The position numbers and the translations under genes were made by a program. A DNA stretch of 64,000 bases, from the IMG/VR virus record IMGVR_UViG_3300023276_000008, positions 20,952 to 84,951 of that record, one strand, 5' to 3'. This document shows, piece by piece, positions 16,436-26,630 of this stretch. Below the pieces are notes generated by a model. The model was not told the origin of the DNA, did no database searches, and saw only the letters and a program-made list of their open reading frames with translations. The DNA is from a virus. The first letter of the stretch is position 1. Each line of letters starts with the position of its first letter.

Positions 16436-19296
16436 AGGAAATACTTTTCCATTGCTGGATCATATTCTTCCCAACCAGAGTCTAATCCTTCAACACCGCC
16501 AGCTACTGGAACCCATCCTGCATCAACCATTGATTCATACTCAGTGTCAGATTCTGACGATTGTGTAAACATCACTGGCTGCACTGTAGGGTCTGATGTT
16601 CCATCCAAATCATTGTATAAAGAATTACTGACCATATAATCACCAAGTCCCATATCAATATCCGTTATTTCTAGAGGTTTTCCGTGATCATCCAACTTCT
16701 CGATTTCGAAGTATTCTTCAGTAATTTCATTATGTAGTATCATCAATGCCCATATCACAGACATAACTCTATCATCGTGTTTACCTTCTTCAGCTTTCCA
16801 TGATCCATTCTTAGATCTGGCGAATGTTTTGAATTCTTCCAGAGTCTCAATATCTCTAAATGTAACTGCTCGTAATTCATTGATATAATATCTCTGATTG
16901 ACAACACCCTTATATTTTGAGTTCTGGTTAGCTCTAATACCCATTGTACCAGCAGTACCTTTTGCATTTGCAGAATCTGCACCCCATGCAACTAATTTAG
17001 GGTATTTGTAATCGTAAAATAGACGCTCTACGACACCTACACCAGCAGCATTACGCTCAACTAGTGCTGGTGGTAGACCCCACTGTTCAAGGATCTCGTA
17101 GCATACATCAGCGAACTCATATGGAGATATTCTATTGTTGTGATATATGGCGACCTGTTCAATTTCCCTAAGATCTGTAATATCGAAAATTTGTATAACT
17201 GAAGCGTCTCTACCAACACCTTCAGCAATGTCTACGCCAGCAACATATAATCTATCTTGAGGTGCTGCACTTTTCCAGACTTTATAACAGTCATCCATGA
17301 AGAAACCTTTTGGTGGTAAACATTTCATCTTCATCTCTGCAAATAGTTCTTCATTCAATGTAGAGGACCCATCATCAAGGAATGTATTATCAAATTCTTG
17401 TAAAAATGATCTTAGACTTCCAAGAGCTGCAATTTGTTCTTCTCTCCATTCTTCATCACGTCCTGGGATATCATTCCATTCTATTCGATGAGGGTAGAAG
17501 CCATTTGTACCTGCAAGCGCATCTGCATAAAGTTTGTAGAAGAGATTACCTTTTCCATTTGGAGTGGATGCAACAACTACTTTTGATTTACTTGATCTTG
17601 AAATTGTTGGATATACAGCCTTCCAGAATTCATCAACAATGTGAGAATCGAGGAATGCCATCTCGTCAATAATCAACATGTTAAGTGATTTACCACGAAT
17701 AGCGTTTGTTGTTGTGGCTGTGATACCAATAGATGAACCATTCCCAAATGTAGCAGATGTTTTCTGATATTCTACTGTGGCTGGCTTCAACCAGTTGGGA
17801 AGTTCTTCATATGCAAGACGAACACGTTTAAATATCTCCGCAGCAGTTGCTTCTTTGTTCGCAGCAATGATGATTGATTTATGATTGAAGAAACATGCTT
17901 CATGTAGTGCTGCAATAGTCATCAAGGTTGTATTTGAGGTAGGGATATGAGTTTTTCCCACCAAATATAAACTATCTGGAGAATCAACTGTAATACAACG
18001 CATTGGCACAGATTTACATGGTCTTATATCTTTAATATAATGCCATTGATTTCTTTTATTGTTTTCTGGATATGTTATGTCGTTGACCTCTATACGATCT
18101 GATTTATGGGATAAATATGCCACTTTCTCTCTTGGGTAGAATGAGACGTAAGAACACATTCCATATTCCTTATCCCCTATCTTAGCCATCTTTTGTCTAA
18201 ATGTTGCCTTATATCCTAATGTGATGGCAAGTTCTTGTACTTGCCTAGCAAGCATTTCATTCATTTGAGAGAATACACATTCTCCTCTTGGCGATACATC
18301 TCCATCAGAATCAATAAGACCTCTCATTAATTCTAAGCGTTGATCTCTTGAAGCAAGAAGATATATGTCTGGAATATGTTTATTATTATATAGATTTTCC
18401 TCCTTTAATAATGTAATCCGCGGTAGTAGAGTTTTATCATGTTTGGACGATAATCTAATAATACCACATCTATCAGGAGACGTTTTCCCTTTATATACAT
18501 TTAGGTGAGGATTTCTCTCAGACAACATCAATAATTGTTCATCTATGTGTATATTATCTACGGAGATTGACATGCCATCTGAATTTCCATCCCCCAACCA
18601 TAATCCAAAGGTATATGGTTCTATTGGTAGGGAGTCATCATAAACCCCAGACACCCCATTAACACATGATGGTATTCTATAGAATGGTTCAGGATTCTTG
18701 GTATTGGTCATGAAATTTGAGAACATTTCTTCTGTAGTATATTTCTCTCCACGATATGTATATAATTCCTCTTCTGTTGGTGTGGAACCCTTTCTCCTAA
18801 TCCATCTAAGTTTTTCTCTATGTGTTTTTGTCTGAGCAAACCATAAATGTTCTGAACAAGCTTTCATAACAACACCATTATCAAATTCAATTTCATATGT
18901 CGGAGAATCTTCTACGATGTCCCACGCTTTAACAACATTGCACGGATTTCCATCTTGACCATAGATCACATCTCCATCTTTAAGATCTCCATTCCTAAGA
19001 TATCCAGATGGTGATGGTATAAGTTCATCACAATCTAAACGCTTACCAGCCTGACGAGGACTTAGGAGAATATTGAATCTATTATCATTACAACCTGCAA
19101 GGATCTTCTTCTGAACATCATATAGATTGATATTTACCTTACCTTCATCAGGATCAATGATGTAGAAATAGTTCTCTGCAAAATATAACATGGAAGCTTT
19201 ACACTTCTCAATCTCTTCATATTGTTCGGGTGTATATTCGAAGGTAGCATCTATTGTAGGGAGATGCTTATTACCCATATATCCTTGTTCAGCCAT
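16432..19296 (-). CDS. 17: Terminase large subunit gp17 with an in-frame intein, 954-aa precursor
   Basis: The ATP-driven packaging motor. The Walker A loop is split: SPRQAGK (residues 79-85) is separated from TTLMT (456-460) by a 370-residue intein. After it come Walker B LNMLIIDE (538-545), coupling motif VASTPNGKGN (575-584), and the RNase H-like nuclease with VAGVDIAEGVGRDAS (Asp689) and C-terminal KHDDRVMSVIWALM. The spliced protein would be 584 aa, near T4 gp17 (610 aa). ATPase activity requires splicing, because the intein sits between Lys and Thr of the P-loop. Confidence 0.95.
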   Translation of the reverse strand: MAEQGYMGNKHLPTIDATFEYTPEQYEEIEKCKASMLYFAENYFYIIDPDEGKVNINLYDVQKKILAGCNDNRFNILLSPRQAGKRLDCDELIPSPSGYLRNGDLKDGDVIYGQDGNPCNVVKAWDIVEDSPTYEIEFDNGVVMKACSEHLWFAQTKTHREKLRWIRRKGSTPTEEELYTYRGEKYTTEEMFSNFMTNTKNPEPFYRIPSCVNGVSGVYDDSLPIEPYTFGLWLGDGNSDGMSISVDNIHIDEQLLMLSERNPHLNVYKGKTSPDRCGIIRLSSKHDKTLLPRITLLKEENLYNNKHIPDIYLLASRDQRLELMRGLIDSDGDVSPRGECVFSQMNEMLARQVQELAITLGYKATFRQKMAKIGDKEYGMCSYVSFYPREKVAYLSHKSDRIEVNDITYPENNKRNQWHYIKDIRPCKSVPMRCITVDSPDSLYLVGKTHIPTSNTTLMTIAALHEACFFNHKSIIIAANKEATAAEIFKRVRLAYEELPNWLKPATVEYQKTSATFGNGSSIGITATTTNAIRGKSLNMLIIDEMAFLDSHIVDEFWKAVYPTISRSSKSKVVVASTPNGKGNLFYKLYADALAGTNGFYPHRIEWNDIPGRDEEWREEQIAALGSLRSFLQEFDNTFLDDGSSTLNEELFAEMKMKCLPPKGFFMDDCYKVWKSAAPQDRLYVAGVDIAEGVGRDASVIQIFDITDLREIEQVAIYHNNRISPYEFADVCYEILEQWGLPPALVERNAAGVGVVERLFYDYKYPKLVAWGADSANAKGTAGTMGIRANQNSKYKGVVNQRYYINELRAVTFRDIETLEEFKTFARSKNGSWKAEEGKHDDRVMSVIWALMILHNEITEEYFEIEKLDDHGKPLEITDIDMGLGDYMVSNSLYNDLDGTSDPTVQPVMFTQSSESDTEYESMVDAGWVPVAGGVEGLDSGWEEYDPAMEKYFL
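17932..19041 (-). mobile_element. Intein with LAGLIDADG homing endonuclease in the gp17 P-loop
   Basis: Residues 86-455 of the precursor. It opens RLDCDELIPSPSGYLRNGDL without a Cys/Ser at position 1, has Trp in ACSEHLW (block B), Cys in MRCITVDSPD (block F) and Thr in IPTSN just before the junction: the Trp-Cys-Thr set of class 3 inteins. Two endonuclease motifs are seen, FGLWLGDG (about 230-237) and LMRGLIDSDGD (about 323-333). The penultimate residue is Ser in place of the usual His. Precise removal restores GKTT. Confidence 0.9.
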
Positions 19297-19299
19297 AAT

Positions 19300-19791
19300 C
19301 TATTTTCTCATTTCTACCACGTAACCTTTTTTGGTTAGAAGTTTATATGTAGTAGTTGATCCAGACTCATAGATTCCAATTATCTTATAGTCTTCAACAG
19401 TATCAAAAAATCCCGCAGTATCTATATTTAGAGGAATTTTGAAATAATTTGTGTTTCCATTACTATATGTAATAAGAGCTTGTATGATTGTTGATAGAGA
19501 ACTAGCCTCTGAATGAGGGTATATTACATGGTCATATAGTTGTCTAGCGAACGCAGATTCCTTCCCTCCGACAATACTCGGTATGACATTATTTGAGCCT
19601 AATATTTCACTAGCCTCAAACTCTTCAATAATCCCATCACCCCAGTCAATAACTAATGTGGTTGGTGGTATAGTCTCGTCAATACCACTCAAAGATATCC
19701 CAACAGTAGTGATATCATTTAAAGATATCTCTGGAAGTGTTTCTACATGGTTTGAGGAATTAGATGATAGTAATATTGTGTAAGTATTCAT
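19300..19791 (-). CDS. PKD-like baseplate-operon protein, 163 aa
   Basis: LVIDWGDGIIEEFEASE (about residues 47-63) is a PKD-domain core (WxWGDG type). PKD folds are found in surface proteins and bind proteins or sugars. The gene lies between the 944-aa structural gene and gp17, sharing a TAATG-type junction upstream, and is probably a virion part. No exact family is recognised. Confidence 0.5.
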   Translation of the reverse strand: MNTYTILLSSNSSNHVETLPEISLNDITTVGISLSGIDETIPPTTLVIDWGDGIIEEFEASEILGSNNVIPSIVGGKESAFARQLYDHVIYPHSEASSLSTIIQALITYSNGNTNYFKIPLNIDTAGFFDTVEDYKIIGIYESGSTTTYKLLTKKGYVVEMRK

Positions 19792-22625
19792 TAGATGATT
19801 AATATACCTCCTTGTGTTGATAATGGGGAGGATGATAATGTTATAGTTGTCGCAACTGACTGATAATCAGCGAAGAACATGGAATTCATACTATCGGTCG
19901 GTTTGTGAAGTTCATACTCAATGAAATCCACATCTGGGTATAAATTAAATTTATAATCGTGTAGATGGGGCATTCCATTCAAATCTTTTAGTAATGTAGT
20001 TAACGTAAATCTATTTGTGTGGGGAGAGAAGTTCATGTACACATCTGAGCAGTTGATATATTTAGTGGAAGTTTGTAATACTTCGAACTCATCTACATTT
20101 GATGAATTTAATGGGAATATCAATTCATTTGTGTTGCTAGGTATATTGTATTTAAATATAATAGGAACTGCTGAGAAATCGTTACCACTTATCTCGGTTG
20201 AGTTGGTGCTTAATGTGGAAAAATATACATCTCCTCCAAGTCTGAAGGTATTTGACAATTTATCAAACTCCCCAACATTCTCTCTTAATACAACTGGTGT
20301 AGTTCCACCCAAAATAAACGTGTCATCTATGGATAGGCTAATCTTATCGATTATTAGATAATTTCTAGTCTTGATGAATATAGTATCACTATAGATACTG
20401 AAATCAACCACATCGTTCGCAATTTCAACTGATGGGGCATATACCACATCTCCATTGTCTTTAACGATCTCAGTCATGCCAGTATCTTCTCCTTGATTAC
20501 CATAAGAGTAATTAACTACTGTTGAAGGATATCTTGAAACATAGTTTGTGAATATATCGGTAAATCTGTGAACCTCACCATCTTTGATGGTTTTTATCCA
20601 CAACACACCCCCAGTTTCTTTACGGATAAATAATTCATCAGTAGGGTTGGATGAGGTAGACTCATACGTGGTGACTGCCTCACTCGCAGGTATATATAGA
20701 TAATCTGGCTCGAATTCGATTAGACCTGATCCTATTTCAGTATTAATATCTACGAACCCAAATTTATCAAGTATCCATCCACCATCATACACATTAACAT
20801 TATTAGTTGGAGTATTTCTTGGAGATATGGTTAGATCACCATCCAATCCAGATAGAGGCACTATTCGTGTGCCTCCAGTTAATTCTGTATATGAGGAAAC
20901 GCCTCCCTCTGCCACAGTGTCGTAATATGTACTTGCTGTTATTGGACCATTGACAGGTGTTGTTGGATCATCTGACGATACCAATTCCACTAAGGGATTC
21001 CCTAAACTATCTACGAATGAAATACCATCCAATATAACCTCGTTTATCACTAATACTGGATCAGTGGGGTCTATTGGTTGGTTGTCATCCTTGAATGTCA
21101 AAAAGTTTAATGTATAGTGTCCAGATAGAGGATCGAAATCTTCTGTTAATGAGGATAATCCAGACCTATGCAGTTCATCATATGTCAATATATCAGATAC
21201 ACTATAATCAAATGAAGAACCTTCTGTAAAAAGAGTATCATAATAGGCATAACCATCCAATATTAGATTTTTTGTGATTGGGGTATTTGAAAACGAATCT
21301 TCGAAGGATTTTGTGAAATCCTGTGAATTTGATAATAGGGAGAACATGTTTCCATATATATCATACTTTGAATCTTTGACTGCTCCCTCGTTGAAAAGAT
21401 TATCGACAAATTTCTTCGTCTCTGGGGTGATATTAGATGTATATCCATGTGTTGATATATCCATCTTACCGAGTATTGGCTCATCTGCTATTAATCCAGA
21501 TGTGCCATTCCTTTTAACAAAATTTAAATCAAAAAAGAATGAGAGTACAGGATTAGCGTTTCCTGTCACATTTGGATCTGGGAAATAATATATTGAATCT
21601 GGTAATAGTTTACTAGTGTCTACTTCATAGCTATTAGTTTTACCCTCCACAAATAGTAGAGATGTGTTGGATGGTCGGAAGAACCCCATTTCTTCAACTG
21701 TATCGAATATAGTTGGAGCTGTTGCTACATTAGTAGGATTATATATATTTTGGTAGTCATTATAATCGTTCACACCCTTATCAAAAAGTGCTCCTGATAC
21801 ATACTCAGTACCTGTTGAGTTTGTGCTAAGATAATGAAACTCTGTTCCAATATACTTCTTAGACATCGATCTCTGATTATCTAACAAATCATCAACTTCT
21901 TTCAGACTTTTTAGCTCGTCCGACATATCGCCAAATAATTCTTCAATTATTACCGAATTATCTTTTAGGAAAATATCTGCTCCATAATCAAGACTCTTGG
22001 CATCATAGACAGCAGCATCGTAGGGAAGATTGAATGAATAGTCGTTAGTGTATAGTTCACGAATATCGACGAATATTTTCTCCTTGATCCTTTCAACATC
22101 ATATATGATACGAGAATCTTGCACGTTTTCGATATAATTTATTATATTTTCAATTATAGCTCGTTCAAGACCAAACGAAGTCCCCTTTATCTTTCTCTCA
22201 GTTATTCCATTCTTAATCAACTCTCGTTGATTATTGTAGTACCCCACAATTTCTTTCAACTTGCGTGTGAATATTGGTGTTGCTAATTCCAATTCGAGGG
22301 GGTTGGTGTAATCTAAATTGCTTAGATATTCTCTCTCTTCAATCGTGGTATAGTTTATAGATAGATCTTTGATAAAATCTCTATACAGTTGAGTAATAAT
22401 CACCTTTGAATCCACCGACGAAGTTTGTGTGGTAGTAGCCCAAGCCTTTAGATAGAAACTATAATAATTTTTAATAGTTTCTGGTTCAAAGGTTACTTTG
22501 ATTAACTTAATGAATTCTAGGAACCCAAATGGGGAATGTTGATCTAAAACATCAACATCCTTAACATTTTGGTTTGTTATTGATCTTGATACTGGAGGGT
22601 ATCCTATTTGACTGGCTTGTGACAT
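19791..22625 (-). CDS. Large baseplate/virion structural protein, 944 aa (gp7-like candidate)
   Basis: The N-terminal 230 residues are helical and charged (FLEFIKLIKVTFEPETIKNY; YLSNLDYTNPLELELATPIF), the rest is beta-rich with repeated short domains. In T4, gp7 (1032 aa) follows gp6 and is the wedge organiser; this gene stands two places after gp6 and is similar in size, hence the suggestion. The motif evidence is weak and an adhesin-like role is possible. It has its own late heptamer. Confidence 0.45.
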   Translation of the reverse strand: MSQASQIGYPPVSRSITNQNVKDVDVLDQHSPFGFLEFIKLIKVTFEPETIKNYYSFYLKAWATTTQTSSVDSKVIITQLYRDFIKDLSINYTTIEEREYLSNLDYTNPLELELATPIFTRKLKEIVGYYNNQRELIKNGITERKIKGTSFGLERAIIENIINYIENVQDSRIIYDVERIKEKIFVDIRELYTNDYSFNLPYDAAVYDAKSLDYGADIFLKDNSVIIEELFGDMSDELKSLKEVDDLLDNQRSMSKKYIGTEFHYLSTNSTGTEYVSGALFDKGVNDYNDYQNIYNPTNVATAPTIFDTVEEMGFFRPSNTSLLFVEGKTNSYEVDTSKLLPDSIYYFPDPNVTGNANPVLSFFFDLNFVKRNGTSGLIADEPILGKMDISTHGYTSNITPETKKFVDNLFNEGAVKDSKYDIYGNMFSLLSNSQDFTKSFEDSFSNTPITKNLILDGYAYYDTLFTEGSSFDYSVSDILTYDELHRSGLSSLTEDFDPLSGHYTLNFLTFKDDNQPIDPTDPVLVINEVILDGISFVDSLGNPLVELVSSDDPTTPVNGPITASTYYDTVAEGGVSSYTELTGGTRIVPLSGLDGDLTISPRNTPTNNVNVYDGGWILDKFGFVDINTEIGSGLIEFEPDYLYIPASEAVTTYESTSSNPTDELFIRKETGGVLWIKTIKDGEVHRFTDIFTNYVSRYPSTVVNYSYGNQGEDTGMTEIVKDNGDVVYAPSVEIANDVVDFSIYSDTIFIKTRNYLIIDKISLSIDDTFILGGTTPVVLRENVGEFDKLSNTFRLGGDVYFSTLSTNSTEISGNDFSAVPIIFKYNIPSNTNELIFPLNSSNVDEFEVLQTSTKYINCSDVYMNFSPHTNRFTLTTLLKDLNGMPHLHDYKFNLYPDVDFIEYELHKPTDSMNSMFFADYQSVATTITLSSSPLSTQGGILII

Positions 22626-22631
22626 CGATTA

Positions 22632-22638
22632 TATTTAT
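22632..22638 (-). promoter_or_regulatory. Late promoter, ATAAATA
   Basis: ATAAATA on the minus strand, 6 nt before the ATG at 22625. Confidence 0.6.
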
Positions 22639-22651
22639 TGTAATAATATGA

Positions 22652-24805
22652 TTATTCAACAACTCTTGTTGATAAAACATCAGTTAATGTATCGTACATG
22701 ATTACATCGAACAAATTGTATTGACCTTCCTTCTTAGACTTGAACTCATCGTGTGATACACTTGTCTGTTCAAACTCGAAATTAATGTTTCCTCCAAGAA
22801 TGGTATCATCGTATTCTGGAGTAAACTCAAAGAATCTATAGAATTTAGGAATATCGTCCAAAGTGTTAGAATCGTTTAGTACCAACCCCCATCCGAAATC
22901 CTCATTATATGAACTTAGTGGATATTGAGAAGCACTCAATGATTCAGTTGGTTGGTAAGTATTCAATCTCATGTATTCTCCACTGAATTTCTCTAACGCT
23001 ACAATATCTATACCCGCAGAGCATTCATAGGTATATAAGTCGATCTCATCACCCAAATTTTTACCATAAGTCAATCTGTCTGTATGTCCTCTAGAATCGA
23101 AATTCTCTTGGAATTTATTCTTATACCCAATTAAACCTCCATCATCTATAGAGAACATATTAACGTGTCTTGATATGGTATCTGGAAAATTCATAATGCT
23201 AGAATCAAATACGTTGATTGTTTTACCAACCATATTATTAGCAGAGTTGAGTGCGAATATATCACACTTATCAACATTCACATTATTATCCACGAAGTTT
23301 GTTATTTTTTCGTGGGTTTTTACCCCGAAATTATTATTAACATCCCCGCCAGCGTCCCCCATAATAGATCCGATGAATTCATCAAATAATACTGGTTGAT
23401 TTAGCATAGACTCTTGGAAAGTGAGGCTTTTGATAGTTTCTATAGGTGAAAATTCTTCGCCATATTTATAAAGTTTGTAGGGATTCTCATTATATACTCT
23501 AAGCTCGACATGTTCTCCCGATACACTGGCAGATGACATATTATATCCTGATATAGTAATATCCGCATATTCCCCACTAAGTTGATTAAACTTTAAAGTA
23601 TATCTATGTGCCCACACATTTTCAGTATCAATTGCTCCACTTAGAGGAACCTGAGTGAGTTCATATAACTCAACAGGAACTGCGCCACCAGCAGAGTATG
23701 ATATAACGATTTCTGGTGTAAATTCTAGAGGATTAGATACCGCGCCAATGTCTGCTGGATTCCCCCCGACATCATATAACTCATCTACATATTTTATAGT
23801 GTATGGGAAATTAGGGTTTCTGCCAGTTACCATAAATTGGAATGGGGTGTTAATGTACTTGATATCAGATACTTGGAATGTGTCAACGCCCAGACCCTCA
23901 CCTAACATGCCATTAGATGATATCCCGATGGTTACATCCCCATCAGACTCATATGCTAATGAATTATATACATTTATCCCTATTTTTAAGAATGTTGTAT
24001 TATGTACGTTTGACTCTACTCCATAGGACTCACTGAATACATATTGATCATTGTCATAATATAGAGACAGTGTTAGATCTTCTTGAGGTGTGTCGTGACT
24101 AAGATAGACATCTTGTGATGCGGTCATCCCTGCATAGAATGAGGAATCTACGAATTCGCTAGATTGTACAACCTCGCCTGAATCGTCCATAATCACATAA
24201 ACTGGATCATATACAAATTCGATATAATCAACCTTATCGTATTGATGGGTTGCTAAAATATTATTATATATCTTCTTGTGTAGTGTGTAGAATAGGTCTA
24301 AATGCGCATACGGAGTGCTCTTTATGTCTCTCCATGCTTTACAATCTTCGCTATTGTCAATATGATAATTAACATTGATTGCCGTTTGATAATGGGGTAC
24401 AGTTGTTGTGATGGTGAGAGCGTCTGATATAATAGCAGCAGATAATGTTTCTATGGAAGTAGTATCTCCAGTAGTGAAATTGAGTGGTATAAAATCAAGT
24501 ATAACCACCTCCTGTGTGTATGTGGAGTATATCACCTTATTGCCACAACCATACACCACAAGCTGAACCAAATAGCTTCCAGCCCTATCGTAGTGCTTTA
24601 TGGGAGAGAAATCATTGGAAGTGGTTCCATCACCAAATATCCATTCGATATTGCCTCTATATTTCTCATTAGCGTTTGGGATAAATTTTAAAAACGTTTG
24701 TTCGAAGCTATACGCACTTAACGTAGGTGATCCTGTGTGATCCTCTACCTCAAATGTGATTAAGTCTATATTTATACCTTCTGTTTGTTGGTCTGTGTTA
24801 CTCAT
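22652..24805 (-). CDS. PKD-domain baseplate-operon protein, 717 aa
   Basis: Residues about 40-100 form a clear PKD domain (GNIEWIFGDGTTSNDFSPIK, then YDRAGSYLVQLVVYG). Downstream are beta-sandwich-type repeats and a C-terminal NFEFEQTSVSHDEF region. It overlaps gp6 by 8 bases, so it is co-translated with the wedge protein and is likely a baseplate-peripheral part. PKD domains suggest surface contact or inter-subunit packing; no enzyme residues are seen. Confidence 0.55.
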   Translation of the reverse strand: MSNTDQQTEGINIDLITFEVEDHTGSPTLSAYSFEQTFLKFIPNANEKYRGNIEWIFGDGTTSNDFSPIKHYDRAGSYLVQLVVYGCGNKVIYSTYTQEVVILDFIPLNFTTGDTTSIETLSAAIISDALTITTTVPHYQTAINVNYHIDNSEDCKAWRDIKSTPYAHLDLFYTLHKKIYNNILATHQYDKVDYIEFVYDPVYVIMDDSGEVVQSSEFVDSSFYAGMTASQDVYLSHDTPQEDLTLSLYYDNDQYVFSESYGVESNVHNTTFLKIGINVYNSLAYESDGDVTIGISSNGMLGEGLGVDTFQVSDIKYINTPFQFMVTGRNPNFPYTIKYVDELYDVGGNPADIGAVSNPLEFTPEIVISYSAGGAVPVELYELTQVPLSGAIDTENVWAHRYTLKFNQLSGEYADITISGYNMSSASVSGEHVELRVYNENPYKLYKYGEEFSPIETIKSLTFQESMLNQPVLFDEFIGSIMGDAGGDVNNNFGVKTHEKITNFVDNNVNVDKCDIFALNSANNMVGKTINVFDSSIMNFPDTISRHVNMFSIDDGGLIGYKNKFQENFDSRGHTDRLTYGKNLGDEIDLYTYECSAGIDIVALEKFSGEYMRLNTYQPTESLSASQYPLSSYNEDFGWGLVLNDSNTLDDIPKFYRFFEFTPEYDDTILGGNINFEFEQTSVSHDEFKSKKEGQYNLFDVIMYDTLTDVLSTRVVE

Positions 24806-26615
24806 CTACAATCTCAATTTTATTAATTAGTGCGTTTGGTGCATATAGGTATGGGAATTTGAAGAAGTCTAATGTGGTGGTCTGATTCAATAGATTTATG
24901 TCAGATCCTTCAAAAACTGGATTCCATGTGATGAAGCTCAAACCTTCAAACGTGATAGATTCGTCAGTATTTGTAGTTACTATTTTCTTAACCCCCTCCA
25001 ATGATAATATAGAGGATACCAAATCGGTTAATTGAATTGTACCTCCTAAAGTATTATTAGATGATTTAAAAAACTCCGTTATTAGGTTATATATACTACC
25101 TTTTAGGTTTTCTTTGGAAATTTTGTTGTTCCTCTCTCTAGTCACCCTAATCACTGAGTAGTCCTTACTAGTCGTATCATCAGCAACGTTGGTAAACCCA
25201 ACATCGAATGCTATATAGATGGGATCTCTTGGAACAACCTCATGGCTAAGTATCTTCTTATCTAAAGAAGATGTCTTTATGACAGATTTGAAGTTGTTGC
25301 TAAGAAATTCGGGGTATTGTCCATCCACAGTGTTTGTGAATGCTGGTACACAGAACACGTTCACATTATTATAGTCGCATGAGTCTGCATAATTGACTTG
25401 GTTCAATAAAACTCTATTGACTTTATTTGGATCTACACATATGTCATAGAAGTATTGTATGTAAGAGGCTTGGAATGTGGTATTATCGACAACCTTAACA
25501 TCGTTTAGGACTGATGGCATAGTCTTCTTGTAAAATGCTTCATAGTCTTCAGTTGTTACTAATCGTAGTTGGTTGCTTAAGAATAGAGATGCATTATCAC
25601 GAATATCATCCACACCTTCTTCATCAGAAGGTACTGTTGAATTTGTCGTATTGTTGAATAATATATTGTTTGATATGGTGTTATCAATTGATATATCATT
25701 ATCGAGATTGATATCATCATATATCTCAGTGAATCTGGATGTGTTGTATTGAAAGATTTTCTTGCCACTTAGTGCATTCTTACTAATTATGCCCTTTTGG
25801 TTGTCACTGAGAATATAGTATATAGCAACTTCATCATCTGTAGATAATTGTCTACCAAATGTGCCATTACCAAACTTGATTACATAGTGACCATGTTCGT
25901 TCAACCTAATTTCATAACTGCGTCCTTTAATCTCAGATAGGTATAGGGAATCCACTTCATCATATTGTCTCCATGCACCAGTCTCCTTCTCCTTAACATA
26001 TACAACTACGCTACCGTGGGATATGAACCTATCATCAGCATTATCTACTATATTATCAACAGCTATAGTCACCTTCTCGAATGTTTCTCCTTCAGCAACA
26101 TATGTTGGATATTCTCCAATCTTACCCTGTTGCAAAATAGTATTATTTGATACGCTATCTATATATTGCTCCCCTGTCGCGGTTTTCTCAAAGGATACAT
26201 CATCCTCTAAAGTGTATTGAATATTATCAATAAGGAAATATGAAAATTTTCGAAGCTTATACGCCCCGATATCCAATGAAGCCTTGGCTGTAGCCTCTAG
26301 CGGTATAATTGATGTCTGCTTACCTGTTGGTTTATAGTCAATCAACTTCACGATATTATTCATGTTCTCGTATAGAGAAGATTGGGAGAATAAACTTTCT
26401 GATGATGTTTGGTTTAGGTAGAATAGAAGGGTGTGGTTATAATACCCCAATATTTCAATTATTGCGTTTAGGTTACTACCTGCATATACTTGATCGGTAA
26501 AGTCAGTGTTGTTACTGAGCTGTTCGATCATAAAATCCCTCAATGAAATTGCATCGAAGTTCGCATACGCATTCTGAGGTAATTTATATTCTAAAGATTG
26601 ATTTTCTATACTCAT
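24798..26615 (-). CDS. 6: Baseplate wedge protein gp6, 605 aa
   Basis: The N-terminal block SLRDFMIEQLSNNTDFTDQV, then GYYNHTLLFYLNQTSSESLF, then YENMNNIVKLIDYKPTGKQT is the hallmark of gp6, which forms the wedge ring that transmits the contraction signal. The gpJ-like region (DNASLFLSNQLRLVTTEDYE) follows near residue 335. Length is near T4 gp6 (660 aa). It follows gp25, as in many contractile systems. Confidence 0.92.
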   Translation of the reverse strand: MSIENQSLEYKLPQNAYANFDAISLRDFMIEQLSNNTDFTDQVYAGSNLNAIIEILGYYNHTLLFYLNQTSSESLFSQSSLYENMNNIVKLIDYKPTGKQTSIIPLEATAKASLDIGAYKLRKFSYFLIDNIQYTLEDDVSFEKTATGEQYIDSVSNNTILQQGKIGEYPTYVAEGETFEKVTIAVDNIVDNADDRFISHGSVVVYVKEKETGAWRQYDEVDSLYLSEIKGRSYEIRLNEHGHYVIKFGNGTFGRQLSTDDEVAIYYILSDNQKGIISKNALSGKKIFQYNTSRFTEIYDDINLDNDISIDNTISNNILFNNTTNSTVPSDEEGVDDIRDNASLFLSNQLRLVTTEDYEAFYKKTMPSVLNDVKVVDNTTFQASYIQYFYDICVDPNKVNRVLLNQVNYADSCDYNNVNVFCVPAFTNTVDGQYPEFLSNNFKSVIKTSSLDKKILSHEVVPRDPIYIAFDVGFTNVADDTTSKDYSVIRVTRERNNKISKENLKGSIYNLITEFFKSSNNTLGGTIQLTDLVSSILSLEGVKKIVTTNTDESITFEGLSFITWNPVFEGSDINLLNQTTTLDFFKFPYLYAPNALINKIEIVDE

Positions 26616-26621
26616 TGGATC

Positions 26622-26628
26622 TATTTAA
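26622..26628 (-). promoter_or_regulatory. Late promoter, TTAAATA, for gp6
   Basis: TTAAATA on the minus strand, 6 nt before the ATG at 26615. Confidence 0.6.
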
Positions 26629-26630
26629 TG

